From the NCBI RefSeq assembly GCF_000813005.1, contig NZ_JSYP01000008.1, positions 1 to 64,000 of the forward strand: DNA of 64,000 nt, in the 5' to 3' direction. This document shows, piece by piece, positions 25,325 to 34,052 of the stretch (positions within the stretch are counted from its first letter, which is position 1; each line of letters starts with the position of its first letter). This stretch comes from Flavobacterium sp. KMS (GTDB taxonomy: Bacteria; Bacteroidota; Bacteroidia; Flavobacteriales; Flavobacteriaceae). The notes below the pieces were generated by a model, which worked only from the letters and a program-made list of their open reading frames with translations, searched no databases and was not told where the DNA came from. The translations under genes were made by a program, and so were the position numbers.

Positions 25325-25759
25325 TTATTTTTGAAACAATTTACTCACTTGATCTTTTGTTAAAGCCTCAGAAACATTGTTTGCATTACCTTCTTTGTTC
25401 GAAACCATAAATTGAACAGTCGGTTTATCAACACTTGCCGTATAATGCAACCAAACATAATTGTTAGGTAATTCTAGTTTGATATCATACAAAGGAGTTG
25501 CTGTAAATCCGTTTACGATAATATTGTAAAGATTTAGGTAATCGTTATCAATATTCTTGAAAGTGAATTTTCTTAAAGTATTGTTTTCATCATCACTTTG
25601 AATACAGTTATAAAATACAGTGTATTCGTCTCCAATTTTTTGGATATAATTATTATTCACTTTACCTAATTTCTCAACTGGCACAGTTTCAATAACTTTA
25701 ATTTGAGCAAAAGATGCAAAACTTAAAAACAAAACAGCAATAGTAATAATTTTTTTCAT
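25325..25759 (-). CDS. Secreted protein, unknown role
   Basis: A 144-residue protein with signal peptide MKKIITIAVLFLSFASFAQ. The mature part is mainly beta, with no Cys in a lipobox and no known motif; the segment LPNNYVWLHYTASVDKPTVQFMVSNKEGN near the C-terminus is the most distinctive. Similar short FAQ-type exported proteins are common in flavobacteria. It is convergent with the PhnA-type gene; 160 bp of AT-rich DNA separate it from the helicase stop. Confidence 0.6.
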   Translation of the reverse strand: MKKIITIAVLFLSFASFAQIKVIETVPVEKLGKVNNNYIQKIGDEYTVFYNCIQSDDENNTLRKFTFKNIDNDYLNLYNIIVNGFTATPLYDIKLELPNNYVWLHYTASVDKPTVQFMVSNKEGNANNVSEALTKDQVSKLFQK

Positions 25760-25920
25760 AATATTCTTTGGGGTTTATTTATTTTATGGGGCAAACATAA
25801 TAATAAAAAAAATTAACTCCTTTCTTAGACAGTTAATTTATTGACATTAAATATAATTTATTGTTTATAATTACTTGTCACCACAAACAATAACACAGTA
25901 ACTAATTGTGTATAAATAAA

Positions 25921-27267
25921 TTACTCCTCTTCCTTCTTAATTACTTTTCTAGCTACTTCTATTTTAAATTTTTTGCCTTTCATCTTCTCTTCTTTGATGT
26001 TTTGAAGCAAATCTTTTACTTTATTGAATTTTACTGCAGCAAACGAAATAAAATCTTTCACCTCAATTAATCCCAAGTCACCTTTTTCTAGTTTTCCTTT
26101 TTGAGAAAAGAACCCTACTATATCAATTTTATTAAGTTTGTTTTTCTTTCCACCACTTATATATATAGTCTGAAATTCTGGAGGTTTAGGCAAAGTCGTA
26201 GCATTATCGACCTTTAAAACATCCATATCATAATTAATATAATCCAGTTTCTTTTCACTTTCATGAACTAGGATATAAGCCGTTCCCGATGCAAGCATAC
26301 GAGCAGTACGTCCGTTACGGTGCGTAAACTCATCTTCTTTAGATGGCAAATGATAATGAATAACATGATTCATCTCAGGAATATCAAGACCACGAGCAGC
26401 AAGATCCGTTGTGATTAAATAACTCACACTTCCGTTTCTAAACTGAATCAAAGCACGTTCACGCTCATCCTGATCCATTCCTCCATGATAATAAGTAGCG
26501 TAGATCCCTTTTTCATTTAGCGTATCACTAATACGTTCAGCAGCATCACGATGGTTACAGAAAATAATAGCCGATTGCGATTTTAAAGAACAAATAAGAT
26601 TAAATAAACTTCCTATTTTATCCTTAGATGGAGAAACCACCATTTTCATCGAAAGATTCGATTTATCTTCCTCCTCAGGTATAAAATCCAAAATCGTTGG
26701 ATTAATTACTCTGGTATATTTTGGAATCTCAATATCCGATGTAGCCGAAACCAACACACGTTTATTCAATTTTGGTAGTTTACCAATGATAAAAGACATT
26801 TGCTCATGGAAACCCAATTGCAATGATTTATCAAATTCATCAAGGATTAAAGTCTGAACTTTATCTAAACGGAAAGTACCTCTGTCGATATGGTCAGCAA
26901 TTCTTCCCGGAGTTCCTATTAAAACTGCTGGCGGATTACTTAGATTCTTAATTTCTGTATCGATAGAATGGCCTCCGTAACAAATATTAACTTTGTAATC
27001 GGTTCCCATTTTTTTCCAAACCTGCTCTATTTGCAATCCTAATTCTCTCGAAGGAACAAGGATTAAACATTGTACAGAAAGGATTTCGGGTTGTAATAAT
27101 TCTAAAACTGGCAGTAAAAAAGCTAGAGTTTTTCCTGATCCAGTTGGAGAAAGTAGTAAAACATTATTATCATTCAGGATTGCGTCCTGAGCAACTTCTT
27201 GCATTTCGTTTAGGCTTTCGATACCTAAATTCAAAAGTATATTATTCGAATGGTGTTTCTTATTCAT
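25921..27267 (-). CDS. DEAD-box RNA helicase, DbpA-like
   Basis: Starting at the ATG at 27267 it has 448 residues. The frame is open to 27357, but that extension runs through a family C repeat, so the inner start is preferred. Helicase motifs: PTGSGKT (41-47), PSRELGLQ (72-79), TPGR (119-122), DEFD (143-146, a variant of DEAD), SAT (174-176), then DLAARGLDIP and HRNGRTAR (a variant of HRxGRTGR). The C-terminal 75 residues (IYISGGKKNKLNKIDIVGFFSQKG...KFKIEVARKV) look like the DbpA RNA-binding domain, which targets 23S rRNA. It probably acts in ribosome assembly. Confidence 0.93.
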   Translation of the reverse strand: MNKKHHSNNILLNLGIESLNEMQEVAQDAILNDNNVLLLSPTGSGKTLAFLLPVLELLQPEILSVQCLILVPSRELGLQIEQVWKKMGTDYKVNICYGGHSIDTEIKNLSNPPAVLIGTPGRIADHIDRGTFRLDKVQTLILDEFDKSLQLGFHEQMSFIIGKLPKLNKRVLVSATSDIEIPKYTRVINPTILDFIPEEEDKSNLSMKMVVSPSKDKIGSLFNLICSLKSQSAIIFCNHRDAAERISDTLNEKGIYATYYHGGMDQDERERALIQFRNGSVSYLITTDLAARGLDIPEMNHVIHYHLPSKEDEFTHRNGRTARMLASGTAYILVHESEKKLDYINYDMDVLKVDNATTLPKPPEFQTIYISGGKKNKLNKIDIVGFFSQKGKLEKGDLGLIEVKDFISFAAVKFNKVKDLLQNIKEEKMKGKKFKIEVARKVIKKEEE

Positions 27268-27337
27268 TTTGCAAAAGTAGTCAAAATACTGTTTGTTTAA
27301 AGTTTCAGGCTTGAAATGAGAACAGAAATACATGAAA

Positions 27338-27462
27338 TTTAACCGCAAAGCACGCAAAGTTTTTAATAAGCCGGATTTATTAAAATCGCAAAGTTCGCAA
27401 AGCTACATGTTTTATAAACCTTACGAACTTTGCGAAAATCTTTGCGCTCCTTGCGGTTAAAT
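27338..27462. repeat. Family C nested palindromic repeat, copy 1
   Basis: Outer arms TTTAACCGCAAAG and CTTGCGGTTAAA; inner arms GTTCGCAAAG and CGAACTTTGCG. The 125 bp could fold as a long hairpin. It lies between the helicase and DapA-family genes. Confidence 0.75.
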
Positions 27463-27481
27463 ACTTAAAAGACTCAATACC

Positions 27482-28366
27482 CTACTGTTCTAATTCTTTA
27501 AAAATCAACTCCAATTCAGCTATTTCATCTTCTGTTAATGGTTTCAACGGACTTCTTAAAAAACCTCCGTCTATTCCCTTAATTTTCAAACCAGCTTTAA
27601 TAGTTCTTGGCAAACCTTTGTTTACAATAAATTTTAAAAGATTTAATTGCTTGTAAAACACTTTTTGAGCTTCCTGCAAATCATTTTTCTGAATAGCATT
27701 ATATAAATCAACATTCAGTTCGGGAATTAAGTTTGGCGCAGCTGTGCACCATCCCGTTGCTCCTGCAGAAAATGCTGCCAATGCCAACGGATTTGATCCA
27801 TTAAAAAATGCAACATCATCACCAAGTTCTCTTTTCAAATAATGCATTCTTTGTACATCTCCACTACTTTCCTTAATCATAGTAACATTAGGGATCTCCA
27901 AAAGCCTTTTTAACAATGCTGGCGACATATCTACTCCACCCGTTGCAGGATTGTTATACGCCATTATTGGTATCGAAATTTGCTTCGCAACAGCATCATA
28001 ATGTTGTACAATTTCATCATCAGTAAGTTTCCAATAACTCATCGGAATAATCATGACTGCATCTGCACCCGCTTTTTCAGCAAACTTCGCGTGGTAAATT
28101 GTTTTTTCGGTTGTTAAATTTGATACACCTACCAAAACTGGAACTCTACCATTAACTTGTTCTATTGTAGCTTCGGTAATTGCTTCTTTTTCTTCATCAG
28201 TCAAATACGGCATAACTCCCGTACTTCCTAACGGAGCAACGCCATGAGAGCCAGAAACAATCAATCTTTCTAATAGCTTTTTATACAATACAATATCTAC
28301 TTTTTCGTCTTTGTCAAACGGAGTAATCGGATAGGCAATTATACCTTTAAACAATGTGTTTTTCAT
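27482..28366 (-). CDS. Dihydrodipicolinate synthase/N-acetylneuraminate lyase family aldolase
   Basis: A 294-residue TIM-barrel enzyme of normal length. The substrate loop is GSTG (47-50), the catalytic Tyr is in MAYNNP (Y137) and the Schiff-base Lys is K165 in TMIKESSGD. These are the family features, but the following loop and the context argue against a lysine-pathway DapA: the gene is downstream of a cupin gene (15 bp) in an operon controlled by a divergent MocR regulator. It is more likely a catabolic aldolase or dehydratase of a small keto acid. The substrate is unknown. Confidence 0.88.
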   Translation of the reverse strand: MKNTLFKGIIAYPITPFDKDEKVDIVLYKKLLERLIVSGSHGVAPLGSTGVMPYLTDEEKEAITEATIEQVNGRVPVLVGVSNLTTEKTIYHAKFAEKAGADAVMIIPMSYWKLTDDEIVQHYDAVAKQISIPIMAYNNPATGGVDMSPALLKRLLEIPNVTMIKESSGDVQRMHYLKRELGDDVAFFNGSNPLALAAFSAGATGWCTAAPNLIPELNVDLYNAIQKNDLQEAQKVFYKQLNLLKFIVNKGLPRTIKAGLKIKGIDGGFLRSPLKPLTEDEIAELELIFKELEQ

Positions 28367-28381
28367 TTACTTTTTTTTAAA

Positions 28382-28840
28382 TTAAAGATCTCTTCCTTCT
28401 TCTTCACGTAATGCAACACCTAAATTTTGTAGCTGAGGTGCATTTTCACAAGCTATATATTTAGCCGAAACTACATTACTTAAATTCTTGTGTCTGTGCC
28501 AAGCCCAACTCGGTATATAAACAGCGTCGCCTGCCTTCCACTCTACTTTTACATCTTCAACTTCAGTATATCCGTGCCCTTCAATTACGTACAATACTGT
28601 TTCATAAGTATGCCTGTGTCTGTTTGTCATTTGGTCAGGTAATAATCCTCCAATAGTCATACTCACGTTTTTACTCGGAAGATCAATAAAGAAAACAGGA
28701 TGCTTTCTTTCAGTAGAAAATTGATTGTGAACTCCGGCTTGTTCAACATCTCTGTGTATTAATTTTTCTGGCATCACAAAAGTTGGTCGTGCAAATGTTT
28801 CGTGAAAGTCTTTTGATGAAAATTGTTTCTTAGTTTCCAT
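28382..28840 (-). CDS. Cupin-domain protein
   Basis: The start at 28840 gives 152 residues (METKKQFSSKDF); in-frame ATGs at 28846 and 28867 are alternatives. A single cupin domain is clear: the first metal motif NRHRHTYETVLYVIEGHGY has His and Glu ligands, and the second motif is AGDAVYIPSWAWHRHKN. This could be a dioxygenase, isomerase or ligand-binding protein. It is the first gene of a two-gene unit with the DapA-family aldolase, divergent from MocR, so it probably acts on the same substrate. Confidence 0.88.
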   Translation of the reverse strand: METKKQFSSKDFHETFARPTFVMPEKLIHRDVEQAGVHNQFSTERKHPVFFIDLPSKNVSMTIGGLLPDQMTNRHRHTYETVLYVIEGHGYTEVEDVKVEWKAGDAVYIPSWAWHRHKNLSNVVSAKYIACENAPQLQNLGVALREEEGRDL

Positions 28841-28862
28841 AATCATATAATTTATTTGTTTT

Positions 28863-28863
28863 T
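28863..28863. other. Midpoint of the cupin/MocR divergent region
   Basis: The 99 bp between the divergent starts at 28840 and 28940 contain the promoter and operator entries that follow. No small gene is seen. Confidence 0.4.
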
Positions 28864-28869
28864 GCATTA

Positions 28870-28896
28870 TTGCGTTACAAAATTACCGTAACTTTG
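28870..28896 (+). promoter_or_regulatory. Promoter of the MocR gene
   Basis: TTG (28870-28872), 16-bp spacer, TAACTTTG (28889-28896), an exact TANNTTTG. The ATG is 43 bp downstream. Confidence 0.55.
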
Positions 28897-28938
28897 GACT
28901 ACCCATATAACACAGTTTAAACACAAATACCTAGTCCA
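28895..28938. promoter_or_regulatory. Candidate MocR operator: TGGACTA inverted repeat
   Basis: TGGACTA (28895-28901) and its complement TAGTCCA (28932-28938) are 30 bp apart, spanning the transcript start and touching the MocR ATG. This is the layout expected for autoregulation. Confidence 0.5.
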
Positions 28939-28939
28939 G

Positions 28940-30352
28940 ATGTTAAGACCTTGGCAATTAGAGATTCAGATAAATAACAATTCCGATAAAGCAATTTATC
29001 TACAAATTGCCGATGCTATTATCGATGCCATTAAAACAGGAATCCTTAATAGCGGAAACGCTTTACCAGGAAGCAGGCAACTTGCGGGACTACTTAAAGT
29101 GAACAGAAATACAGTTATTGAAGCGCTAGATGTACTCATAGCCGAAGGTTGGCTTATTACAATGGAACGAAAAGGAACTTTTGTTGCCGATGTTTTACCT
29201 ATTATTTCTGAATCTACAAATCATAAAAGGAAAACTGAATCTACAACTAAAGAAGTAAAACCTCTTTTAGTTTTTGATGATGGTATTCCCGACAGCCGAA
29301 TTGCTCCAATGAATGAACTCGCAAGAGCATACAGACAGATTTTTAATCGAAAATCGCGCTGGCAAATAATGGGTTATAGCAACGGACTTGGAAATTTAGA
29401 ATTTAGAAAAGCCATTGTTCAAATGCTAAATTTTAAAAGAGGAATGAATATTACTCCAGATGAAATATGCATTACCCGAGGAAGCCAAATGGCAATGTAT
29501 CTTGCCTCTCATTGTTTATTTACCAAGGGAGATTACATAATGATTGAAAATCCTGGATATAAACCCGCTTGGGATACATTTGAAAATGCAGGAGCTCAAT
29601 TACTCCCAATATCTGTTGACAAAGACGGATTAGTAGTTGATGAGGTTGAGGAATACGTAAAGAAATACGAGAATATTAAAGCTATTTACGTTACACCGCA
29701 CCATCAATTCCCAACGACAGTAACACTGAGTTTAAAAAGAAGATTAAAGCTCGTAGAATTATCCAATACTTACGGTTTTACCATTATTGAAGATGATTAT
29801 GACAATGAATTCCATTTCGGACAAAGACCAATCCTGCCAATTTCGAGTTATAGCAATGCCAAAAATACGATTTACATAGGCACATTAAGTAAAATAGTCG
29901 CGCCAGCATTAAGAATTGGCTACCTAGTAACCAATACAGAAACCATAGAAAAAGTAGCCAAACACAGGAAAATAATCGATGTGCAAGGCGATAATATTAT
30001 GGAAGAAGCAGTTTTACAACTTATAAATGAAGGCGTAATAAAAAGACATATCAAAAGAACTACAATCATTTACAAAGCCAAAAGAGATTACTTTGAAACC
30101 ATTTGTAATAAATACCTAAAAGACAAAACAACATTCGTAAAACCCGAAGGCGGTTTAGCATTTTGGATTATACCAAATTCACCTGTAAACATCTCTGAAA
30201 TTGCAGATAAACTTCTTTTAAAAGGGATAAAAATTATGACTCCCGAGAAGTTTAGTTTTAACAAACCAATATCAGGATTCAGACTTGGCTATGCCTCCCT
30301 TACTGAACAACAAATAGAAGAAGGAATTATAGAATTAGCAAAATATTTGTAA
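28940..30352 (+). CDS. MocR/GntR-type regulator with aminotransferase-like domain
   Basis: A 470-residue regulator. Residues about 10-80 form a GntR winged helix (AIYLQIADAIIDAIKTG, then PGSRQLAGLLKVNRNTVIEALDVLIAEGWL). From about 110 it is a class I aminotransferase-like domain; the PLP-binding Lys is in YIGTLSKIVAPALRIGYL. MocR proteins sense PLP, amino acids or related ligands and control a divergent gene. Here the divergent targets are the cupin and DapA-family genes, and a TGGACTA inverted repeat lies between. PdxR-type control of vitamin B6 genes is less likely, since no pdx gene is near. Confidence 0.93.
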   Translation: MLRPWQLEIQINNNSDKAIYLQIADAIIDAIKTGILNSGNALPGSRQLAGLLKVNRNTVIEALDVLIAEGWLITMERKGTFVADVLPIISESTNHKRKTESTTKEVKPLLVFDDGIPDSRIAPMNELARAYRQIFNRKSRWQIMGYSNGLGNLEFRKAIVQMLNFKRGMNITPDEICITRGSQMAMYLASHCLFTKGDYIMIENPGYKPAWDTFENAGAQLLPISVDKDGLVVDEVEEYVKKYENIKAIYVTPHHQFPTTVTLSLKRRLKLVELSNTYGFTIIEDDYDNEFHFGQRPILPISSYSNAKNTIYIGTLSKIVAPALRIGYLVTNTETIEKVAKHRKIIDVQGDNIMEEAVLQLINEGVIKRHIKRTTIIYKAKRDYFETICNKYLKDKTTFVKPEGGLAFWIIPNSPVNISEIADKLLLKGIKIMTPEKFSFNKPISGFRLGYASLTEQQIEEGIIELAKYL

Positions 30353-30400
30353 TGGGTAATTTGTTTCAGGTTTCAAGTTAATACTGTGTGTGTGTGTTTA

Positions 30401-30522
30401 TTTAACCGCAAAGAGAGCGCAAAGTTTTTTATATTGAATGTGTTGACAAACGTAAAGTTCGCAAAGCTATGTGAATATAGCTTTGCGAACTTTGTGAAAA
30501 TCTTTACTCTCTTTGCGGTTAA
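30401..30522. repeat. Family C nested palindromic repeat, copy 2
   Basis: TTTAACCGCAAAGAGAG...CTCTCTTTGCGGTTAA between two convergent genes, with inner arms AGTTCGCAAAGC / GCTTTGCGAACT. A (GT)n tract, TGTGTGTGTGT, precedes it at 30385-30396. Confidence 0.75.
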
Positions 30523-30574
30523 TCCTCACAGGATATTAGACTTCGAAAAATAGGATATACAAAGAAATTGATTG

Positions 30575-31801
30575 TTATTTTTTGTCAATCTTATAAAGTC
30601 TTCCTCCATCAGTAATAGCGTATAATGCTCCGTCTTTTCCTTGAGTTACATCTCTAAAACGTTGGTTTTCTGAAACCAAAAGTCTTTCCTCTCCAACAAC
30701 TTTATTGTCTTTTATAGCAAGACGTACGATATGCATTCCGCTTAAAGCCCCTATGAAAAGATTATTTTGCCATTCTGGAACACGATTTCCTGTATAGAAA
30801 GTCATTCCGCTTGGTGAAACCACTGGATCCCAATAGTAAACCGGCTGCTCCAAACCATCTTGTTGCTGAATTCCCGCTCCAATTTTTTCACCGCTGTATT
30901 CTATTCCGTATGTAATGGTTGGCCATCCATAATTTGCACCTGCCTTTATACGATTGATTTCATCTCCTCCACGTGGCCCGTGCTCAGCAACCCAAATTTC
31001 ATTAGTAACAGGATTAAGTGCTAGACCCTGTGGATTTCTATGACCAATACTATATAATTCTGGCAAAGCTCCAGTTTGCGTAAAAGTGGGATTTCCAGTT
31101 GCGGGTTGCCCTTCTTTTGTTATTCTAACTACTTTACCCAAACCTGTTGCAACTGATTGTGCTAATGATCTGGTTTCAAGCACAGATCTTTCTCCGGTAG
31201 TTACAACAAGAAAACCTGTTTTATCGAAAAGAATACGTCCGCCATAATGAAGTGTACTTGCATTGGCTGGTTTGGCTCTGTAAATAACGGTTGCGCCTTC
31301 GATTGTTTTTTCATCAACTGATAATTTCCCTTTGGCTACTGCTGTATTGTTTCCACCAGTTGTAGCTTCTGCAAAAACCCAGTAAATCATACGATTAGTT
31401 GCAAATTCAGGGTCAATACATAGTCCTAATAAACCACCCTGTCCGGCAGAATTAACGGCAGGAATACCTGTAATTGTACTACTTACAACTCCTGTAGTCG
31501 TAGCGATACGCATCGTTCCTGTTTTTTCGGTGATTAATAATCTACCATCAGGAAGACTTGTAATTCCCCATGGGCTTGTTAATGTTGTAGCAATAACAAC
31601 TCCCTCATAAGGTGTATTGGTTTGCACACCACTAATTCGGGTCTGTCCTTCAAATGCTGGTTTGTAAGTTGTATTGGCAGCATTTCCTTCTACAGGATTT
31701 GTTATTGTACCTGGATTTACATCGACATCTTTATCACTAGAGCAGCTCAATAAACTTATTAGCATACTCGAAACAATAGCAATTTGGTTAATATTTCTCA
31801 T
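30575..31801 (-). CDS. PQQ-dependent aldose sugar dehydrogenase-like lipoprotein (YliI-like)
   Basis: A 408-residue protein with lipobox SLLSC (Cys20), so it is probably anchored facing the periplasm. It is a six-bladed glucose/sorbosone dehydrogenase propeller: LTSPWGITSLPDGRLLITEKTG, the signature EHGPRGGDEINRI followed by GANYGWPTITYG, and a closing YAITDGGRLYKIDK. YliI-type enzymes oxidise soluble aldoses with PQQ. PQQ synthesis genes are not in the window, so cofactor supply is not shown. It lies between two family C repeats. Confidence 0.92.
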   Translation of the reverse strand: MRNINQIAIVSSMLISLLSCSSDKDVDVNPGTITNPVEGNAANTTYKPAFEGQTRISGVQTNTPYEGVVIATTLTSPWGITSLPDGRLLITEKTGTMRIATTTGVVSSTITGIPAVNSAGQGGLLGLCIDPEFATNRMIYWVFAEATTGGNNTAVAKGKLSVDEKTIEGATVIYRAKPANASTLHYGGRILFDKTGFLVVTTGERSVLETRSLAQSVATGLGKVVRITKEGQPATGNPTFTQTGALPELYSIGHRNPQGLALNPVTNEIWVAEHGPRGGDEINRIKAGANYGWPTITYGIEYSGEKIGAGIQQQDGLEQPVYYWDPVVSPSGMTFYTGNRVPEWQNNLFIGALSGMHIVRLAIKDNKVVGEERLLVSENQRFRDVTQGKDGALYAITDGGRLYKIDKK

Positions 31802-31917
31802 AGTTTTGGGGTTTTATAATTAAAACATAACGAAAGTCATAATTATAAAATAAAAAAAGTTATATAATTTATGAGAAAAGTTATATGATTATAAGTTTCA
31901 AAATGATGGCTTTATTT

Positions 31918-32014
31918 TAACGCCAAGTTATTTTACCATAAAGTTCGCAAAGCTTCTTGGCACTTTTATCTACCTTGCACTCTTTGCGTAAAACCGTGCC
32001 TCTTTTGCGGTTAA
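31918..32014. repeat. Family C repeat, copy 3 (decayed)
   Basis: A worn copy containing AAGTTCGCAAAGCTTC, CTCTTTGCG and TTTTGCGGTTAATC. It occupies much of the 368-bp divergent region 31802-32169, which has no gene. Confidence 0.55.
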
Positions 32015-32101
32015 TCTTTACTATAGTCAAAACAAAACTTTGTATTCTTTATAGTTAATCGTTGCATAATATTAGACAATCAAGCAACCTTTGCAACTTA
32101 G

Positions 32102-32117
32102 TCCCGAAGCTTCGGGA
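32102..32117. repeat. 16-bp palindrome TCCCGAAGCTTCGGGA
   Basis: A perfect palindrome inside a family D-like motif (ACTTAG...TAGTACCTT). TAG is present on both sides, as a short target duplication would give. Confidence 0.8.
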
Positions 32118-32169
32118 TAGTACCTTAAAAGAAAATAATTATATTTGATTTCTATTAAAAAACCAAACC

Positions 32170-33897
32170 ATGAGAATTTTTACTTTATGCTTTTTATTGT
32201 TAAGCTTCACAGCATTTGCTCAGAAAAACAATAAATACGAGACTTATTTCGAAAAAGGAAACGGAAACCAATCGGCTAATTATCAGGAAACCATAAAATA
32301 CTACACGCTTCTTGCACATGATTTTCCGACTATCAAAATGGAAGAAATGGGACTCACAGATAGTGGATATCCTCTACACATGATTACTTTTAATTCTGAC
32401 AAACAATTTGATTTTGAGGCAATCAAAAAGAATAAAGCTGTAATACTTCTTAATAATGGAATCCATGCTGGCGAACCTGACGGAATTGACGCAACTATGC
32501 AACTGTTTAGAGATTTGGCTTTAGGAAAGATAAAAGCACCAAAAAACACCGTAATAGTAACAATTCCTGTTTATAATATTGGCGGTGCTTTAAACAGAAA
32601 CTCCACAACAAGAGCCAATCAGGATGGACCAGAAGAATATGGCTTTCGCGGAAATGCAAGAAACTATGACTTAAACCGTGATTTAATTAAATCGGATACT
32701 CGCAACACGAAAAGCTTTGTGGAGATTTTCCATAAAACAAACCCAGATGTGTTTATCGATAACCATGTAAGCAACGGGTCTGATTATCAATATAAGCTGA
32801 CTTATATTATGACACAACATAATAAACTAGGAACTGTTTTAGGAGATTATCTAAATCAGGAAATGATGCCAGCATTGGTAAAAGATTTACAGAAAAAAAA
32901 TCTGGAAACAACACCTTATGTCAATGCATTTGAAGAAACTCCTGATAATGGTTTTATACAATTTTCGGATAGTCCACGTTACACAACTGGCTATACTTCT
33001 CTTTTTAATACAATCGGTTTTGTGGTCGAAACACATATGCTTAAAAACTATGCCGATCGTGTAAAAGCTACTTACGAATACATGACATCTACAATTGATT
33101 TTACAGATGCTAATTATAAAAAAATAAAGGAAATGCGTTTAAAAAACGAAGCGCAATATGCACCTAAAAAACCTTATACCATTAAGTGGGAAATTGATAG
33201 CACAAAAATGACAACCTTTTCATTTTTAGGATATGAAGCAACTCATAAAAAGAGCGAAGTTACAACTGGTAATAGATTATTTTATGACAGAACTAAACCA
33301 TACAAAAAAGACATTCCTTATATAAAAGAATTCAAATCGGTTAAGGATATTATTGTTCCTACGGCGTATATTATTCCTAAAGGATTTTGGAATGTTATCG
33401 ATTTACTCAAAAGTAATGGCGTAACTTATACGCAACTAAAAAAAGATACAATTATAGAAGTTGAAAGTTATAAAATTGCTGATTTTAAAACGACAAATTC
33501 GGCTTACGAAGGACATTATTTGCACCGAAATACTAAAGTAACTTCTCAGTTAACAAAAGTACCTTTTTATAAAGGCGATTATGTATTCTCGACCCAACAA
33601 AAGGCAATTAAATACCTATTAGAAACATTAGAACCCGAAGGCGTTGATTCATTTTTTAACTGGAATTTCTTCGATACTATGTTACAACAAAAAGAAGGTT
33701 ACTCAGAGTATGTTTTTGAAGATACTGCGTCTAAACTTCTAAGAGACAACCCAAAATTAAAAGCAGATTTGGAACAAGCAAAACTCAACGATCCGAAACT
33801 TGCCAAAGATCCCGAAGCGCAACTGGATTGGGTTTACAAACATTCTGCTTATTATGAAAAGGCGCATATGCAATATCCGATATATCGTGTTTTGTGA
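32170..33897 (+). CDS. Exported M14-family zinc carboxypeptidase
   Basis: A 575-residue protein with signal peptide MRIFTLCFLLLSFTAFAQ. The M14 zinc site H-x-x-E is H99-A-G-E102 in NNGIHAGEPDG, and the third His is in DVFIDNHVSNG (about residue 199). NARNYDLNRD and the substrate Arg context RNSTTRANQDGPEE are as in this peptidase group. The second half is an extended domain without a known name. It probably trims peptides in the periplasm. TATATTTG at 32140-32147 is a good -7 element, 22 bp before the ATG. Confidence 0.92.
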   Translation: MRIFTLCFLLLSFTAFAQKNNKYETYFEKGNGNQSANYQETIKYYTLLAHDFPTIKMEEMGLTDSGYPLHMITFNSDKQFDFEAIKKNKAVILLNNGIHAGEPDGIDATMQLFRDLALGKIKAPKNTVIVTIPVYNIGGALNRNSTTRANQDGPEEYGFRGNARNYDLNRDLIKSDTRNTKSFVEIFHKTNPDVFIDNHVSNGSDYQYKLTYIMTQHNKLGTVLGDYLNQEMMPALVKDLQKKNLETTPYVNAFEETPDNGFIQFSDSPRYTTGYTSLFNTIGFVVETHMLKNYADRVKATYEYMTSTIDFTDANYKKIKEMRLKNEAQYAPKKPYTIKWEIDSTKMTTFSFLGYEATHKKSEVTTGNRLFYDRTKPYKKDIPYIKEFKSVKDIIVPTAYIIPKGFWNVIDLLKSNGVTYTQLKKDTIIEVESYKIADFKTTNSAYEGHYLHRNTKVTSQLTKVPFYKGDYVFSTQQKAIKYLLETLEPEGVDSFFNWNFFDTMLQQKEGYSEYVFEDTASKLLRDNPKLKADLEQAKLNDPKLAKDPEAQLDWVYKHSAYYEKAHMQYPIYRVL

Positions 33898-33898
33898 A

Positions 33899-33984
33899 TT
33901 TAACCGCAATCCCGAGGCTTCGGGAGCAAAGGTTTTTTATATTGATTCTCTTGTAAAATGTTAAGGTCGCAAGGCTGTTTCGCT
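33899..33984. repeat. Half copy of a family C repeat, interrupted by a palindrome
   Basis: TTTAACCGCAA, then the 16-bp palindrome, then GCAAAGGTTTTTTATATTG. GCAA occurs on both sides of the palindrome. The second half of the repeat is missing or worn. Confidence 0.65.
33910..33925. repeat. 16-bp palindrome TCCCGAGGCTTCGGGA inside a family C repeat
   Basis: One base off perfect symmetry, placed exactly between two halves of a family C arm. Confidence 0.78.
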
Positions 33985-34052
33985 AATCCTTTGTCAAAGT
34001 TTTTCAACTTTGACAAAGGTAAATAGCACATTAATTCACAAAAACTAAATAA

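Noticed and set aside
27268..27357. 30-residue N-terminal extension of the DEAD-box helicase
   Set aside because: It runs into the family C repeat at 27338-27462; the inner ATG at 27267 fits the family start.
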